Positions 1 through 8,713 of a stretch of DNA of 64,000 bases are shown here, piece after piece. The DNA comes from Pseudomonadota bacterium. GTDB lineage: Bacteria > Pseudomonadota > Gammaproteobacteria > Burkholderiales > Rhodocyclaceae. Under the pieces are notes generated by a model that worked only from the letters and a program-made list of their open reading frames with translations, did not search any database and was not told the origin of the DNA. The DNA lies in the NCBI GenBank assembly GCA_018240785.1, contig JAFEFC010000010.1, positions 39,365-103,364 of the forward strand, written 5' to 3'. Made by a program: the position numbers and the translations under genes. Every line of letters begins with the position of its first letter. Positions within the stretch are counted from its first letter, which is position 1.

Positions 1-1196
1 GCATGGTGCTGTTCTTCGCTGCGCTGGCGACGCTCACCGTGCTGATCGAGAACGCCTGGCGCTTCGCCGCAGGCGGCCAGCCGGGCGATTTCCTGCAGGT
101 CGGCATCTTCTGCACCGGGTTCTTCGGCATCGCCGTGGTGTCGCGCCGGCTCGCGCTGCGCGCCCAGGCCAATGCCTCGCTGGCGGCCGAGCGCGGCGAG
201 GCGCTGGCGCGCCAGCAGGCGGTCAACGAGCGCATCATCCGCGACATGCATGACGGCGTGATCGTGGTGGGAGGCGACGGCCGTGCGCTGCAGGTCAATC
301 CGCAGGCGTCGGCCCTGCTGGGCGTGGTGCGGATCGAGGGGCGCCGGCTGGACGAGATCGACCCGGTCTTCGCCGAGGCGCTGGCCCGCGACGACGCGCA
401 GGAGCCGCGCGTGCTGAGGCTCGGGGCGGAAGGGCGGCTGATTCGCTGCCGCACGGTGCGCAGCGCGACCGACGGCGGCACGGGCGAGGCGCTGCTCTAC
501 CTGACCGATTTCGAGGATGTGGAGCGCCAGATGCAGCAGCTCAAGCTCGCCGCACTGGGCCGCCTGACCGCCAGCATGGCGCACGAGATCCGCAACCCCT
601 TGTCGGCCGTCACCCAGGCGGCGGAGCTGCTGTGCGAGGAAAAGCGCGCCGACATGCAGGCGCGCCTCGCCCGCATCATCAACGACAACGCCCATCGCAT
701 CGAACGCATGATCCGCGACGTGCTGGCGCTGGGGCGTCGCGAGCATGCCGTGCCTGAGGCGCTGCCGCTTGCCGTCTTCGTCGGCGAGGTGATCGATGCG
801 CGCGTGCTGACCAACGACACCGAGCGCCGCGTCTATGCGCTGGAGATCGGTGACGAGATCACCCTGGGCGTCGATCGCGCGCATCTGCACCAGATCCTCG
901 ACAACCTGCTCGCCAACGCCCGCCGCTACTGCAGCGGCCGGCCCGGCTCGGTGCGCCTGCGCGCCGAAGCCCTGCCCGGTGGCCGTGTCGCGCTGCACGT
1001 CATCGACGACGGCCCCGGGCTCGATGCGGCGACGCGCAGCCATCTCTTCGAACCCTTTTTCACCACGCACGCCAAGGGCACCGGGCTCGGGCTGTACATC
1101 GCCCGCGAACTGGCCGAGGCCAACGACGCCACGCTGGAATTGCAGGGCGAAGGCATCGGTGCCGACTTCGTGCTGACCGGACGGAGTCGACCATGA
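1..1196 (+). CDS. pilS: PilS-like sensor histidine kinase, 5' end cut by window edge
   Basis: The first 397 visible codons encode the C-terminal part of a membrane histidine kinase. Two hydrophobic segments (about residues 1-18 and 30-46) are followed by a coiled linker, a PAS-like domain (about 78-170), and HisKA with the phospho-acceptor in MAHEIRNPLSAV (His about 194). The ATPase part shows N-box LDNLLANARRY, DDGPGLD and GTGLGLYIAREL. Family members have about 530 residues and six membrane helices, so the real start lies upstream of the window. Its stop overlaps the next start (ATGA), and the partner is a PilR-type regulator. The likely role is sensing for type IV pilus gene control. PrsK, the kinase of PEP-CTERM systems, was considered, but the PAS architecture fits PilS better. 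Confidence 0.85.
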   Translation, partial: MVLFFAALATLTVLIENAWRFAAGGQPGDFLQVGIFCTGFFGIAVVSRRLALRAQANASLAAERGEALARQQAVNERIIRDMHDGVIVVGGDGRALQVNPQASALLGVVRIEGRRLDEIDPVFAEALARDDAQEPRVLRLGAEGRLIRCRTVRSATDGGTGEALLYLTDFEDVERQMQQLKLAALGRLTASMAHEIRNPLSAVTQAAELLCEEKRADMQARLARIINDNAHRIERMIRDVLALGRREHAVPEALPLAVFVGEVIDARVLTNDTERRVYALEIGDEITLGVDRAHLHQILDNLLANARRYCSGRPGSVRLRAEALPGGRVALHVIDDGPGLDAATRSHLFEPFFTTHAKGTGLGLYIARELAEANDATLELQGEGIGADFVLTGRSRP

Positions 1197-2560
1197 GTGT
1201 CATCGAGCGCCGCAACCGCCCAGAAAGCATCGACGTCCTCATCGTCGACGACGAGGAGGACATCCGCGAACTGCTCGAGCTGTCGTTGCTGCGCATGGGG
1301 CTGGCCTGCGACACCGCGGGCAGCGTCGCCGAGGCGCGCGAGCGGCTCGCCCAGCGCCGCTATCGCCTGTGCCTGACCGACATGCGCCTGCCCGATGGCG
1401 ACGGTCTCGAGCTCGTCGAATCCATCCAGAGCCAACTGCCCGGCCTGCCGGTGGCGGTGATCACCGCCTACGGCAGCATCGAGACGGCCATCCGTGCGCT
1501 CAAGCTGGGCGCGTTCGACTTCGTCACCAAGCCGGTCGAACTCAAGGCACTGCGCGAACTGGTGAGCCACGCGTTGAAGCTCGAGCCCAGGATCGCCCCG
1601 CTGGTGGCCGGGCGCAGCCTGATCGGCCATTCGCCGGCATTCGAGCAACTGCGCGCGCAGATCGAGAAGCTCGCGCGCAACCAGGCGCCTGTTTTCATCC
1701 GCGGCGAATCCGGAACCGGCAAGGAAGTCATCGCGCGCCTGATCCACGGTCTGGGCGCGCGCGCGGCCGGCCCCTTCGTGCCGGTCAACTGCGGCGCCAT
1801 CTCGCCCGAGCTGATGGAAAGCGAGTTTTTCGGCCACCGCAAGGGCAGCTTCACCGGCGCAACGGCAGACAAGGAGGGCCTGTTCCAGGCGGCGCGCGGC
1901 GGCACGCTGTTCCTCGACGAAGTGGGCGAGTTGCCGCTGGCCATGCAGGTCAAGCTGTTGCGCGCGATCCAGGAGCGGGCGGTGCGTCCCGTCGGCGCGC
2001 ATGCCGAGGAGCCGGTCGACGTGCGCATCCTGTCCGCCTCGCACCAGGACCTGTCGCGCCTGGTGGCCGAAGGCAAGTTCCGCCAGGACCTCTATTTCCG
2101 CATCAACGTCATCACCCTGCGCGTGCCGCCGCTGCGCGAGCGCGTCGAGGACATTCCCGAACTGGCCGAGCACATCCTGGCGAAGCTCGCCGATCGCGAG
2201 GGGGGCGCGCCGCGCAGGTTGTCGACCGCGGCGCTGGCTGCACTGCAGGCCCATGCCTTTCCCGGCAACGTGCGCGAGCTGGAGAACCTGCTCGAGCGTG
2301 CCTGTGCGCTGTGCGAGGGCGAGGTCATCGACGTGGCCGACATCGACCTGCAGCCGGCCTGCCTCGCCATGCCGCTCGCCGATCCCGTCACAGCTGCCGA
2401 GGCGGCGGCCGGCGAGGCTGCCGACGACAGCGACGACGAGCGCCGTCGCATCCTGCGCGCGCTCGACGAGACACGCTGGAACCGCTCGGCCGCCGCGCGC
2501 AAGCTCGGCATGACGCTGCGCCAGTTGCGCTACCGGCTGCAGAAGTGGGGGCTGGAGTAA
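1193..2560 (+). CDS. pilR: PilR-like sigma-54-dependent response regulator
   Basis: A 455-residue NtrC-family activator. The receiver domain (about 14-125) has the acidic pair DD at 19-20 and phospho-acceptor Asp63 in LTDMRLPDGDG. The AAA+ domain has Walker A GESGTGKE (about 170-177), the sigma-54 contact loop GSFTGA (about 217-222) and Walker B FLDEVGEL. The C-terminal Fis-type helix-turn-helix (about 420-455) contains NRSAAARKLGMTLRQLRYRL. GSFTGA in place of GAFTGA is found in many PilR proteins. The gene is translationally coupled to the kinase by a 4-bp overlap. It should activate sigma-54 promoters after phosphorylation. Whether it also controls the exopolysaccharide genes downstream cannot be told from this sequence. 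Confidence 0.88.
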   Translation: MSVIERRNRPESIDVLIVDDEEDIRELLELSLLRMGLACDTAGSVAEARERLAQRRYRLCLTDMRLPDGDGLELVESIQSQLPGLPVAVITAYGSIETAIRALKLGAFDFVTKPVELKALRELVSHALKLEPRIAPLVAGRSLIGHSPAFEQLRAQIEKLARNQAPVFIRGESGTGKEVIARLIHGLGARAAGPFVPVNCGAISPELMESEFFGHRKGSFTGATADKEGLFQAARGGTLFLDEVGELPLAMQVKLLRAIQERAVRPVGAHAEEPVDVRILSASHQDLSRLVAEGKFRQDLYFRINVITLRVPPLRERVEDIPELAEHILAKLADREGGAPRRLSTAALAALQAHAFPGNVRELENLLERACALCEGEVIDVADIDLQPACLAMPLADPVTAAEAAAGEAADDSDDERRRILRALDETRWNRSAAARKLGMTLRQLRYRLQKWGLE

Positions 2561-2578
2561 GCGGGCCAGGCTGCGCCG

Positions 2579-3988
2579 TCAGACGACCACGCTCACCCGC
2601 CCGCCGCTCGCGCGCGCCAGGTGCTCGGCGAAGGCCTGGCGCGTGGCGTCCTCGCCATGAACCAGCCGCACTTCCTCGGGCAGGTGGCGCATACGCAGGA
2701 TGAAGCGGGTGAGGTCGTCGCGGTCGGCGTGTGCCGAATAGCCGGACAGCGTGTGGATGCCGGCGCGGATGTCGATGCGCTCGCCATCGAGTTCCACATG
2801 ACCGCCGCGCGGCCCGTAGTTCTGGATGGCCGCGCCCGGCGTTCCGCGCGCCTGGTAGCCGACGAAGACCACGTTGTGGCGCGCGTCGCCGAGCATCGCC
2901 TTGAGATAGTTGACCACTCGCCCGCCGGCGCACATGCCGCTGGCGGCGATGACGATGGCAGGCTCGCCGCTGCGCGCCAGGCGCCGCACGTTGGCCAGGT
3001 GCGCCTCGTGGTCGCTGATCGCCACCAACTGGTCGAAGCCCAGCGGCTTGCGTCCGGCGCGCACGCGGGCGAGCGCCTCGGCATCCCAGTAGGGCTGCAG
3101 TTCGCGGTACAGCTCGGTGAAGCGGCCGGCGAGCGGGGAGTCGAGGTAGATCGGCAATGCTGCCCAGCGCTCCGCCTTGCGCCCGGGCCGTACGCGCTGC
3201 CGATGCAGGATGTCCTCGAACTCATACAACAGCTCCTGCGTGCGGCCGATGCTGAAGGCCGGGATGATCACCGTGCCGCCATCGGCCAGCGCCTGTTCGA
3301 CCACCTTCTGCAGGCGTTCGCGCCGGCTGCGCCGATCCTCATGTGCGCGGTCGCCGTAGGTCGTCTCCAGCACCACCACGTCGGCATGCCAGGGTGGCCG
3401 CGGTGCCGGCAGCAGCGGCGCGTGCGGCGCGCCGAGATCGCCGGAGAACAGCACGCGCCGTCCCTGCGGCCACGCCGGGCCGGAGAAATCGCATTCGACA
3501 TAGGCCGAGCCGAGGATGTGGCCGGCGCGCTGCAGCCGGATGCGCAAGGTCGTCTGCGCGCTCGAGTACACCGTGCGCCACTCGCGATAGGGCAGCGGCC
3601 GCAGGCGTGCCTCGACCATCTTCAGGTAGCGCTCGACCAGCGCCTTGTTGCGCGTGACGCCCATCTCGAAGGCATCGGCCAGGACCGTCGGCAGCAGCCG
3701 GGCCGAAGGCTCGCTGCACAGGATCGGCCCCTTGAAGCCGGCCGCCAGCAGCCAGGGCAGCCGGCCGCAGTGGTCGATGTGTACATGCGTCAGCACCAGC
3801 GCGCCGATCTTGTCGACGGGGAAGGGAATGTCCAGCCGGTCGGCGGCGGCGCTGCCGTCGGGGGCGGTTTCCGCGCCCTGGAACAGTCCGCAGTCGATCA
3901 GCAGGCTGTCGTCGCCTTCGACGAAAAGCTGGTGGCACGAGCCGGTCACGCCATGGCGCGCACCGTGATGGATGATGGTCGGGTTCAT
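2579..3988 (-). CDS. MBL-fold/beta-CASP metallohydrolase (RNase-like)
   Basis: A 469-residue metallo-beta-lactamase/beta-CASP protein of the CPSF73-like 'RNA specificity domain' family. Seen directly: zinc motif HVHIDH at residues 68-73, the later ligand region LFSGDLG, the beta-CASP motif TTYGDR, and the C-terminal SGMCAGGRVVNYL and SGYSAHADR typical of the RMMBL part. It has no signal peptide, so it is cytoplasmic. Related proteins are exo/endoribonucleases or uncharacterised hydrolases. It converges on pilR (18 bp between stops), which suggests an independent transcript. A possible promoter lies in the 56 bp before its start (TATAGAAT about 20 bp upstream of ATG, reading minus). It is not obviously linked to polysaccharide synthesis. 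Confidence 0.85.
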   Translation of the reverse strand: MNPTIIHHGARHGVTGSCHQLFVEGDDSLLIDCGLFQGAETAPDGSAAADRLDIPFPVDKIGALVLTHVHIDHCGRLPWLLAAGFKGPILCSEPSARLLPTVLADAFEMGVTRNKALVERYLKMVEARLRPLPYREWRTVYSSAQTTLRIRLQRAGHILGSAYVECDFSGPAWPQGRRVLFSGDLGAPHAPLLPAPRPPWHADVVVLETTYGDRAHEDRRSRRERLQKVVEQALADGGTVIIPAFSIGRTQELLYEFEDILHRQRVRPGRKAERWAALPIYLDSPLAGRFTELYRELQPYWDAEALARVRAGRKPLGFDQLVAISDHEAHLANVRRLARSGEPAIVIAASGMCAGGRVVNYLKAMLGDARHNVVFVGYQARGTPGAAIQNYGPRGGHVELDGERIDIRAGIHTLSGYSAHADRDDLTRFILRMRHLPEEVRLVHGEDATRQAFAEHLARASGGRVSVVV

Positions 3989-4044
3989 GGGAATCGCATT
4001 CTATATGTCATGAATGACGATCCCAAGAGAATAAACGCAGGCAC

Positions 4045-4842
4045 TCATTCGATCTTGCGCAGGTACTCCCGGGTGAACATGCGCTCGGGAAGGTCGCGCA
4101 CCGCCATGCTGTCGTAGGTCAGCACCGACACGTCGCCCTTCTTCAGCGCGTCTTCCATCACCAGCCGGGTGGGGCGCACGCGTCCGGCCATCTCGCGGAA
4201 CTCCTCGTAGCGGCAGCTCTTCAGCAGGCGGCCCGACAAGGCATAGAACTCGGCCTTCACCGGGCGGCTGTCCTTCTCGCTCACCCAGTACTTCACCTTC
4301 GCATAGGTCACGCTGCGATCGACCGCAGTGAGGTCGAGCACCAGGGTGGGCTGGCCATTGATCGTCTCGCGCCCGATGACGCGCGGCGAATAATCGCCGG
4401 CGAAGTTGGCGCGCGCCAGATCGCCGTTGGCCACCTGGCCGGTCAGGCGCTGGGCCAGCGACAGGCGCACCGGTTGCGACACGGTGGGCATGAAGATCCA
4501 CAGGTCGCGGCCGCGCATCAACAAGGTCTGGCCGCGGTCGGTGGCCGGTTCCAGCGTCATCACGATGGTGTTCTCGTTGCCACGCGACAGCACGCGGAAC
4601 TTGCGCTCGTCGGTCGTCTGCCCCTCGCTGCTGCTCTTGACGAGGATGTCCGTCTGGAAGCTCTCGCGCGGAAAACGGATCTCGTCGGCGCGTGCCACGG
4701 CGCGCACCGCGGCTTCGTCGACTTCAGCCGCTGCCACCGGGCTGTCCTCGGCGCGCGCCAGGCCGGCGGCCCAGCCCGGCACCAGCAGGCTACCGGCCAG
4801 GCCCGCGAGGAAGGTGCGGCGGGATCGTGTGCTCAGGCTCAT
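4045..4842 (-). CDS. Outer membrane lipoprotein-sorting (LolA-like) family protein
   Basis: A 265-residue secreted protein of the COG2834 outer-membrane lipoprotein-sorting family. The N-terminus SRRTFLAGLAGSLLVPG carries twin arginines before a hydrophobic core and an Ala-rich cleavage region, so Tat or Sec export to the periplasm is likely. The mature part has the beta-rich pattern of the LolA/LolB fold (for example LSRGNENTIVMTLEPATDRG and LWIFMPTVSQPVRLS). The start at 4842 is preferred because AAGGA stands about 9 bases upstream. The open frame continues much further upstream, but only antisense to the ABC gene. It is divergent by 45 bp from the ABC ATPase gene. In related genomes this family is encoded with an ABC transporter and a DUF1302 outer-membrane protein, as here. 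Confidence 0.82.
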   Translation of the reverse strand: MSLSTRSRRTFLAGLAGSLLVPGWAAGLARAEDSPVAAAEVDEAAVRAVARADEIRFPRESFQTDILVKSSSEGQTTDERKFRVLSRGNENTIVMTLEPATDRGQTLLMRGRDLWIFMPTVSQPVRLSLAQRLTGQVANGDLARANFAGDYSPRVIGRETINGQPTLVLDLTAVDRSVTYAKVKYWVSEKDSRPVKAEFYALSGRLLKSCRYEEFREMAGRVRPTRLVMEDALKKGDVSVLTYDSMAVRDLPERMFTREYLRKIE

Positions 4843-4887
4843 GGATGCTATCCTTATTGCGTTTTTCATCATGGATTGGCTGCCTCG

Positions 4888-5637
4888 ATGCCGATTGTCC
4901 AGGTCGAACATGTCAGCAAGCATTATCGCCTCGGCGATCAGGACGTGCAGGCGCTCACCGATATCACGCTGTCGATCGAGCCTGGCGTGTTCCTGGCCAT
5001 CGCCGGCCCGTCGGGCAGCGGCAAATCGACGCTGCTGAACATCATCGGCTGCATCGATACGCCGAGCGAGGGCAGGGTGATCATCGATGGCCACGATGTC
5101 TCGGGCCGCACGCCTGACCAACTGGCCGATCTTCGTGCACGTACTATCGGCTTCATTTTCCAGACCTTCAATCTGTTGCCGGTGCTGTCGGCGGAAGAGA
5201 ACGTCGAATATCCGCTGCTGCAATTGCGCGAACTGTCGAAGGCGGAACGCCGCGAGCGCGTCCGCCACTACCTCGACATGGTGGGTCTGACGAAATACGC
5301 CGGCCACCGGCCGAACCAGCTCTCGGGCGGCCAGCGGCAGCGCGTCGCGATCGCCCGCGCGCTGGCCACGCACTCCAAGGTCGTGCTGGCCGACGAGCCC
5401 ACCGCAAACCTCGACAGCAAGACCGGCACCAGCATCCTGAAGCTGATGCGGGAGATCAACCGCAAGTCGGGCACCACCTTCGTCTTTTCCACTCATGATC
5501 GCAAGGTCATGAACATGGCGGACCGTCTGGTGCGCATCGCCGACGGCCAGATCACCGCGCTCGGCATGCGCTCGGACAATCGCTGGGTGTTCGTCCAGGA
5601 TCGCCGCCCCGCGGGCGAGGACGATCCGGAAATCTAG
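4888..5637 (+). CDS. ABC transporter ATP-binding protein (MacB/LolD type)
   Basis: A 249-residue ATPase with Walker A GPSGSGKST (40-48), signature LSGGQRQR, Walker B VVLADEPTANLD and the switch His in STHD. The LSGGQRQRVAIARALA block and short length place it in the MacB/LolD/FtsE group, which works with FtsX-type permeases at the inner membrane on substrates of the periplasm or outer membrane. The ATG at 4888 begins the conserved MPIVQVEHVSKHY. The next gene starts 13 bp downstream and codes for an outer-membrane barrel. No FtsX/MacB permease is found in the window, so the partner is either elsewhere or lost. The divergent LolA-like gene supports a role in moving lipid or lipoprotein to the outer membrane. 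Confidence 0.88.
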   Translation: MPIVQVEHVSKHYRLGDQDVQALTDITLSIEPGVFLAIAGPSGSGKSTLLNIIGCIDTPSEGRVIIDGHDVSGRTPDQLADLRARTIGFIFQTFNLLPVLSAEENVEYPLLQLRELSKAERRERVRHYLDMVGLTKYAGHRPNQLSGGQRQRVAIARALATHSKVVLADEPTANLDSKTGTSILKLMREINRKSGTTFVFSTHDRKVMNMADRLVRIADGQITALGMRSDNRWVFVQDRRPAGEDDPEI

Positions 5638-5650
5638 GGAGTTCGTTTCA

Positions 5651-6982
5651 ATGGGTTTGATCAAGACGACCTTCATGGTCGCCCTCTGCGGCTGTGCGGT
5701 CACCGCGAACGCGGCCGACAGTGACATGGACGATGCGGCGATCGATGCCCTGCTCAGGCCTGCTGCGGGCGCAGCGGTCGAGCAGGGCGGGGCCTCGGCC
5801 GTGAAGCTGTCGGGCTATGCCGAATTCGGTGGCGCCTACACCTGGCCGGAGCCGGATCACTGGTCCAAGCTGCGTGCGCGGGCCGAAGTCGGTGCGAGCG
5901 GGCGCCTGAGCGAGGTGGTGAAATGGAAGTTCTCCGCCCGCGCCGATGCCGACGGCGCCTACGATCTCGAACGCGACCATTACCCCGCTGACGTCCGCCG
6001 CAACCAGCGCAGCGATGCGTCCATCCGCGAGGCCTATGTGGATGTCGGCGCTGGAGACCTTGAGTTCCGGCTCGGGCGGCAGCAGATCGTCTGGGGCGAG
6101 ATGGTCGGCTTCTTCTTCGCGGACGTCGTTTCGGCTCGCGACCTGCGCGAATTCCTGCTGCCCGAACTCGAGAGCATACGCATCGCCCAGTGGGCGGCGC
6201 GTGCCGAATACTACGCGGGCGAAACCCATCTCGAGGCGCTGTGGATTCCGGTAGCGAGCTACGACCGCATCGGCAAGCCCGGGAGCGACTTCTTCCCCTA
6301 TCCGCTGCCGCCGGGGACGCCGCTGCGCGAGCGAACCGCGGAACGCAACGGCGCAAACGGCAACTGGGGCCTGCGCGCCTCGCGCCTGATCGGCGGCTGG
6401 GATTTATCGGCTTTCTACTACGACAGCCTCGACGTTTCGCCAACGCTCAGCTTCAACCCCGCTACCAGTGGCTTCGAGCTGCGTCATGACCGCATCCGCC
6501 AGGCAGGCGGCACCTTCAGCAAGGACATGGGCAGCTTCGTGCTGAAAGGCGAGGCGGTCCATACGAGCGGCCGTGGCATCAACACGCTCGATCCCGATGG
6601 GCGTCTGGGTGTCGTGAAGACCGGCATGATCGACTATGCGATTGGCGTCGACATACCGGTCGATGATGTCTGGCGCTTCAACGTCCAGTACTTCGCGCGC
6701 GTGCTCGATGAGCATCGCCCCGGCATGCAGACGGACAAGGAAGAGCGCGGTGCCACTTTCCAGGTGGTGCGTGACCTGGGGCACCAGCTCGAAGGCGAAT
6801 TCCTCGCCGCATCGAGCCTGAACCGACACGACCTGATGCTGCGGCCCAAGCTCACCTGGAAGTTCGCGCCGGCGTGGCGCGGCATATTGGGGGCCGATAT
6901 CTTCGAGGGGCGGCCGAACGGCATGTTTGGTCGCTTCGATGATCGCGACCGGGTCTACGTGGAAGTCAGGCGCTGGTTCTGA
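5651..6982 (+). CDS. DUF1302-like outer-membrane beta-barrel protein
   Basis: A 443-residue protein with a Sec signal peptide (KTTFMVALCGCAVTANAA, cleavage near 22), then alternating amphipathic strands and a terminal aromatic residue (EVRRWF), the usual mark of a beta-barrel handled by BamA. The stretch LEFRLGRQQIVWGE is characteristic of DUF1302/alginate-export-like porins. A good ribosome site (GGGAG) lies about 10 bases before the ATG. It follows the ABC ATPase by 13 bp and is probably cotranscribed with it. The likely role is the outer-membrane component of a transport group with the ATPase and the LolA-like protein. The substrate is unknown. Confidence 0.78.
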   Translation: MGLIKTTFMVALCGCAVTANAADSDMDDAAIDALLRPAAGAAVEQGGASAVKLSGYAEFGGAYTWPEPDHWSKLRARAEVGASGRLSEVVKWKFSARADADGAYDLERDHYPADVRRNQRSDASIREAYVDVGAGDLEFRLGRQQIVWGEMVGFFFADVVSARDLREFLLPELESIRIAQWAARAEYYAGETHLEALWIPVASYDRIGKPGSDFFPYPLPPGTPLRERTAERNGANGNWGLRASRLIGGWDLSAFYYDSLDVSPTLSFNPATSGFELRHDRIRQAGGTFSKDMGSFVLKGEAVHTSGRGINTLDPDGRLGVVKTGMIDYAIGVDIPVDDVWRFNVQYFARVLDEHRPGMQTDKEERGATFQVVRDLGHQLEGEFLAASSLNRHDLMLRPKLTWKFAPAWRGILGADIFEGRPNGMFGRFDDRDRVYVEVRRWF

Positions 6983-7017
6983 GGACAGGTTCGCCGTGTT
7001 GCGCGATGTCGCAGGGA

Positions 7018-7803
7018 TCAGAAGCTGAGCAGGGCCCGATGAAGTTCGGTGAGGACGGACGGGGTAGGGAACAGCCTGTAGAAACTTCGCGTCGTGCTGT
7101 CGGCACCGCCAGCGAATCGTTGCACGAGTGCGTCGAGCTTCTTGCCGCAAAGGTGCAGCAGCACGGCGGGGGCGCCCACCCTGGGGCACGTCCGTTCCTG
7201 GCCGACGAGTTCATACCCGAGGAGGCGCTGGTAATAGCCGGCATGCCGCGGGTGAACTTCGATGAAGATGTCGGTCGTCTTGTGCACCATGCTGACGAGG
7301 ATGTAGAGGATCTGCACCATCCCGGCGAGGGCCTCCTGCGAACCTCGTTCCGGATCCATCGCAAGTCGCGTGATTTCGCACACCTTGCCGCCGCGCCGGC
7401 GAACCGCATCGATCTCCTTCTTGTAAAGCGTGTCGGCAAGCAGACCGGTACCGGTGTCGACGCCCAGGGTCATCGTCCCGACGAGATGTTCGCCGCGGGA
7501 AGCCACGATGGTCGTCAGCCGTTCATCGATGTCAGGGGCGGGGCGGTATGCCTGCAGTCCACGGGAGACATACATGCGTTCGATGAGCCACGCCGTCTGC
7601 GTCTTCAGTGCATGTTCGCCATCGACGATGCGGATCTCGAACCCGTGCCGAAAGAGGACGAAGTCCGGATTGAAACGGAACAGACCGCCTTTATCCTTCG
7701 GATCGTCGAATTCCCGTCTTGCCTGCGCCCGATCTTCCCCGAAGGAAAGATGAGCCGGAAAAGCCGGGGGCGAGGTGCGACTTGGGGACATGGATGCATG
7801 CAT
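7018..7803 (-). CDS. FeeM-like N-acyl amino acid synthase
   Basis: A 261-residue protein of the GNAT-fold N-acyl amino acid synthase (FeeM) group, related to acyl-homoserine lactone synthases. Visible features are the conserved MYVSRGL near residue 80, LVGTMTLGVDTGTGL, the CEITRLAMDP strand-helix motif, and a C-terminal IFIEVHPRHAGYYQRLLGYE like the acetyltransferase motif-B region. FeeM joins acyl chains from acyl carrier protein to an amino acid such as tyrosine. Relatives of this fold are recurrent neighbours of exosortase loci. The gene is divergent (209 bp apart) from the exopolysaccharide export gene, suggesting shared control. AAGGGG lies about 12 bases upstream of the ATG. Substrate and product are not known. 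Confidence 0.75.
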   Translation of the reverse strand: MHASMSPSRTSPPAFPAHLSFGEDRAQARREFDDPKDKGGLFRFNPDFVLFRHGFEIRIVDGEHALKTQTAWLIERMYVSRGLQAYRPAPDIDERLTTIVASRGEHLVGTMTLGVDTGTGLLADTLYKKEIDAVRRRGGKVCEITRLAMDPERGSQEALAGMVQILYILVSMVHKTTDIFIEVHPRHAGYYQRLLGYELVGQERTCPRVGAPAVLLHLCGKKLDALVQRFAGGADSTTRSFYRLFPTPSVLTELHRALLSF

Positions 7804-8012
7804 TCGTAAACCACCCCTTCCTTGGCCGTGAGGTTGCGTCGAATCAATCGTGAAAAATCAGCGCGACTCTAAACGCCCACTCTGATACTGGGCAGGCACG
7901 CAGTGTAAGCGTTTGTGTATTTGTTCCTGTAACCAGGGATCACCCTGTCCGTAGCATGTCATCAATTTTCTGGGCGTATCATAGCGCCCGTTTGCAATCT
8001 GAGGGTTTGAGC
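7804..8012. promoter_or_regulatory. Divergent intergenic region between feeM-like gene and XrtA locus
   Basis: A 209-bp region that must hold the start signals for both directions. TATCAT at 7977-7982 could be a -10 for the plus strand, but there is no good -35 at 16-18 bp. A sigma-54 -24/-12 element with correct spacing was searched for by eye and not found. GAGGG at 8001-8005 is the ribosome site for the export gene. Confidence 0.35.
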
Positions 8013-8639
8013 ATGAGCAAAACCTTGTTGAACTGGTGGCAGAAGTTTCGTGGCCTGTTTGCCATCGTGGTGGCGGCTGGCGTGTTGTCCGCATGCGCGA
8101 CGCCCTATCCGCCCGCGCCTGCGCTGGCTGCGGATCCGGACTGGAACTGGGTGATCGGGCCGGGTGACACGGTCAATATCCAGGTCTGGCGCAACCCCGA
8201 GCTTTCTTCATCGGCGACGGTGCGGCCGGACGGCAAGATCACCGTGCCGCTGGTCGAGGACCTGCCGGCCATGGGTAAGGACGGCACGACGCTGGCGCGC
8301 GACATGGAGAAGGTGCTGGGCAAGTATGTGCGTGACCCCATCGTGACGGTGATGGCCAACGGCGTTGGCCCCTACAGCGAGCAGATCCGCGTGGTGGGCG
8401 AGGCGGCCAATCCGCAGGCGCTGGCCTACAAGCAGAAGATGACGCTGCTGGACGTGATGATCGCGGTGGGCGGCATCACCCAGTTCGCCGATGGCAACGG
8501 CGCATCCATCCTGCGCACTGCCGAGGGCAACAAGCAATACGGCGTGCGCATCCGCGACCTGATCAAGCGCGGCGACGTGTCGGCCAACGTCGAGATGCGG
8601 CCGGGCGACGTGCTGATCATTCCGCAGAGCTGGTTCTGA
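8013..8639 (+). CDS. XrtA-system polysaccharide export lipoprotein (Wza-like)
   Basis: A 208-residue outer-membrane export protein of the Wza family, PEP-CTERM type. The signal peptide ends in lipobox LSAC (lipidated Cys28). It is followed by the polysaccharide-export domain beginning GPGDTVNIQVWRNPELS and a SLBB-like second domain (IRVVGEAANPQALAYKQ). It is much shorter than E. coli Wza (about 380), as is normal in this family. An in-frame ATG at 7956 would add 19 residues before the signal peptide. The start at 8013 is chosen for its GAGGG site and sensible n-region. First gene of the XrtA exopolysaccharide operon. It should form the outer-membrane channel with the Wzz-like protein downstream. 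Confidence 0.92.
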   Translation: MSKTLLNWWQKFRGLFAIVVAAGVLSACATPYPPAPALAADPDWNWVIGPGDTVNIQVWRNPELSSSATVRPDGKITVPLVEDLPAMGKDGTTLARDMEKVLGKYVRDPIVTVMANGVGPYSEQIRVVGEAANPQALAYKQKMTLLDVMIAVGGITQFADGNGASILRTAEGNKQYGVRIRDLIKRGDVSANVEMRPGDVLIIPQSWF

Positions 8640-8713
8640 TTTCCCTCTCGTTTCTTCACCTTCGCGGCGCTGGACGGCAGTCCGGCGCGCGCGGCCCTGA
8701 GCGGTACTGATTC

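Noticed and set aside
1-2560. Kinase/regulator pair as PrsK/PrsR of the PEP-CTERM system
   Set aside because: The kinase has a PAS domain and short transmembrane region without the GAF part of PrsK, and the regulator matches PilR-type receiver and HTH sequences.
4843-5727. In-frame upstream extension of the LolA-like gene on the minus strand (to 560 residues)
   Set aside because: The extra part is antisense to the ABC ATPase gene, whose motifs are intact. A signal peptide and ribosome site define the start at 4842.
7885-7920. Possible sigma-54 -24/-12 promoter (GGCACGCAGTGTAAGC)
   Set aside because: GG to GC spacing is 12 bases instead of 10 and the conserved T/G positions do not match.
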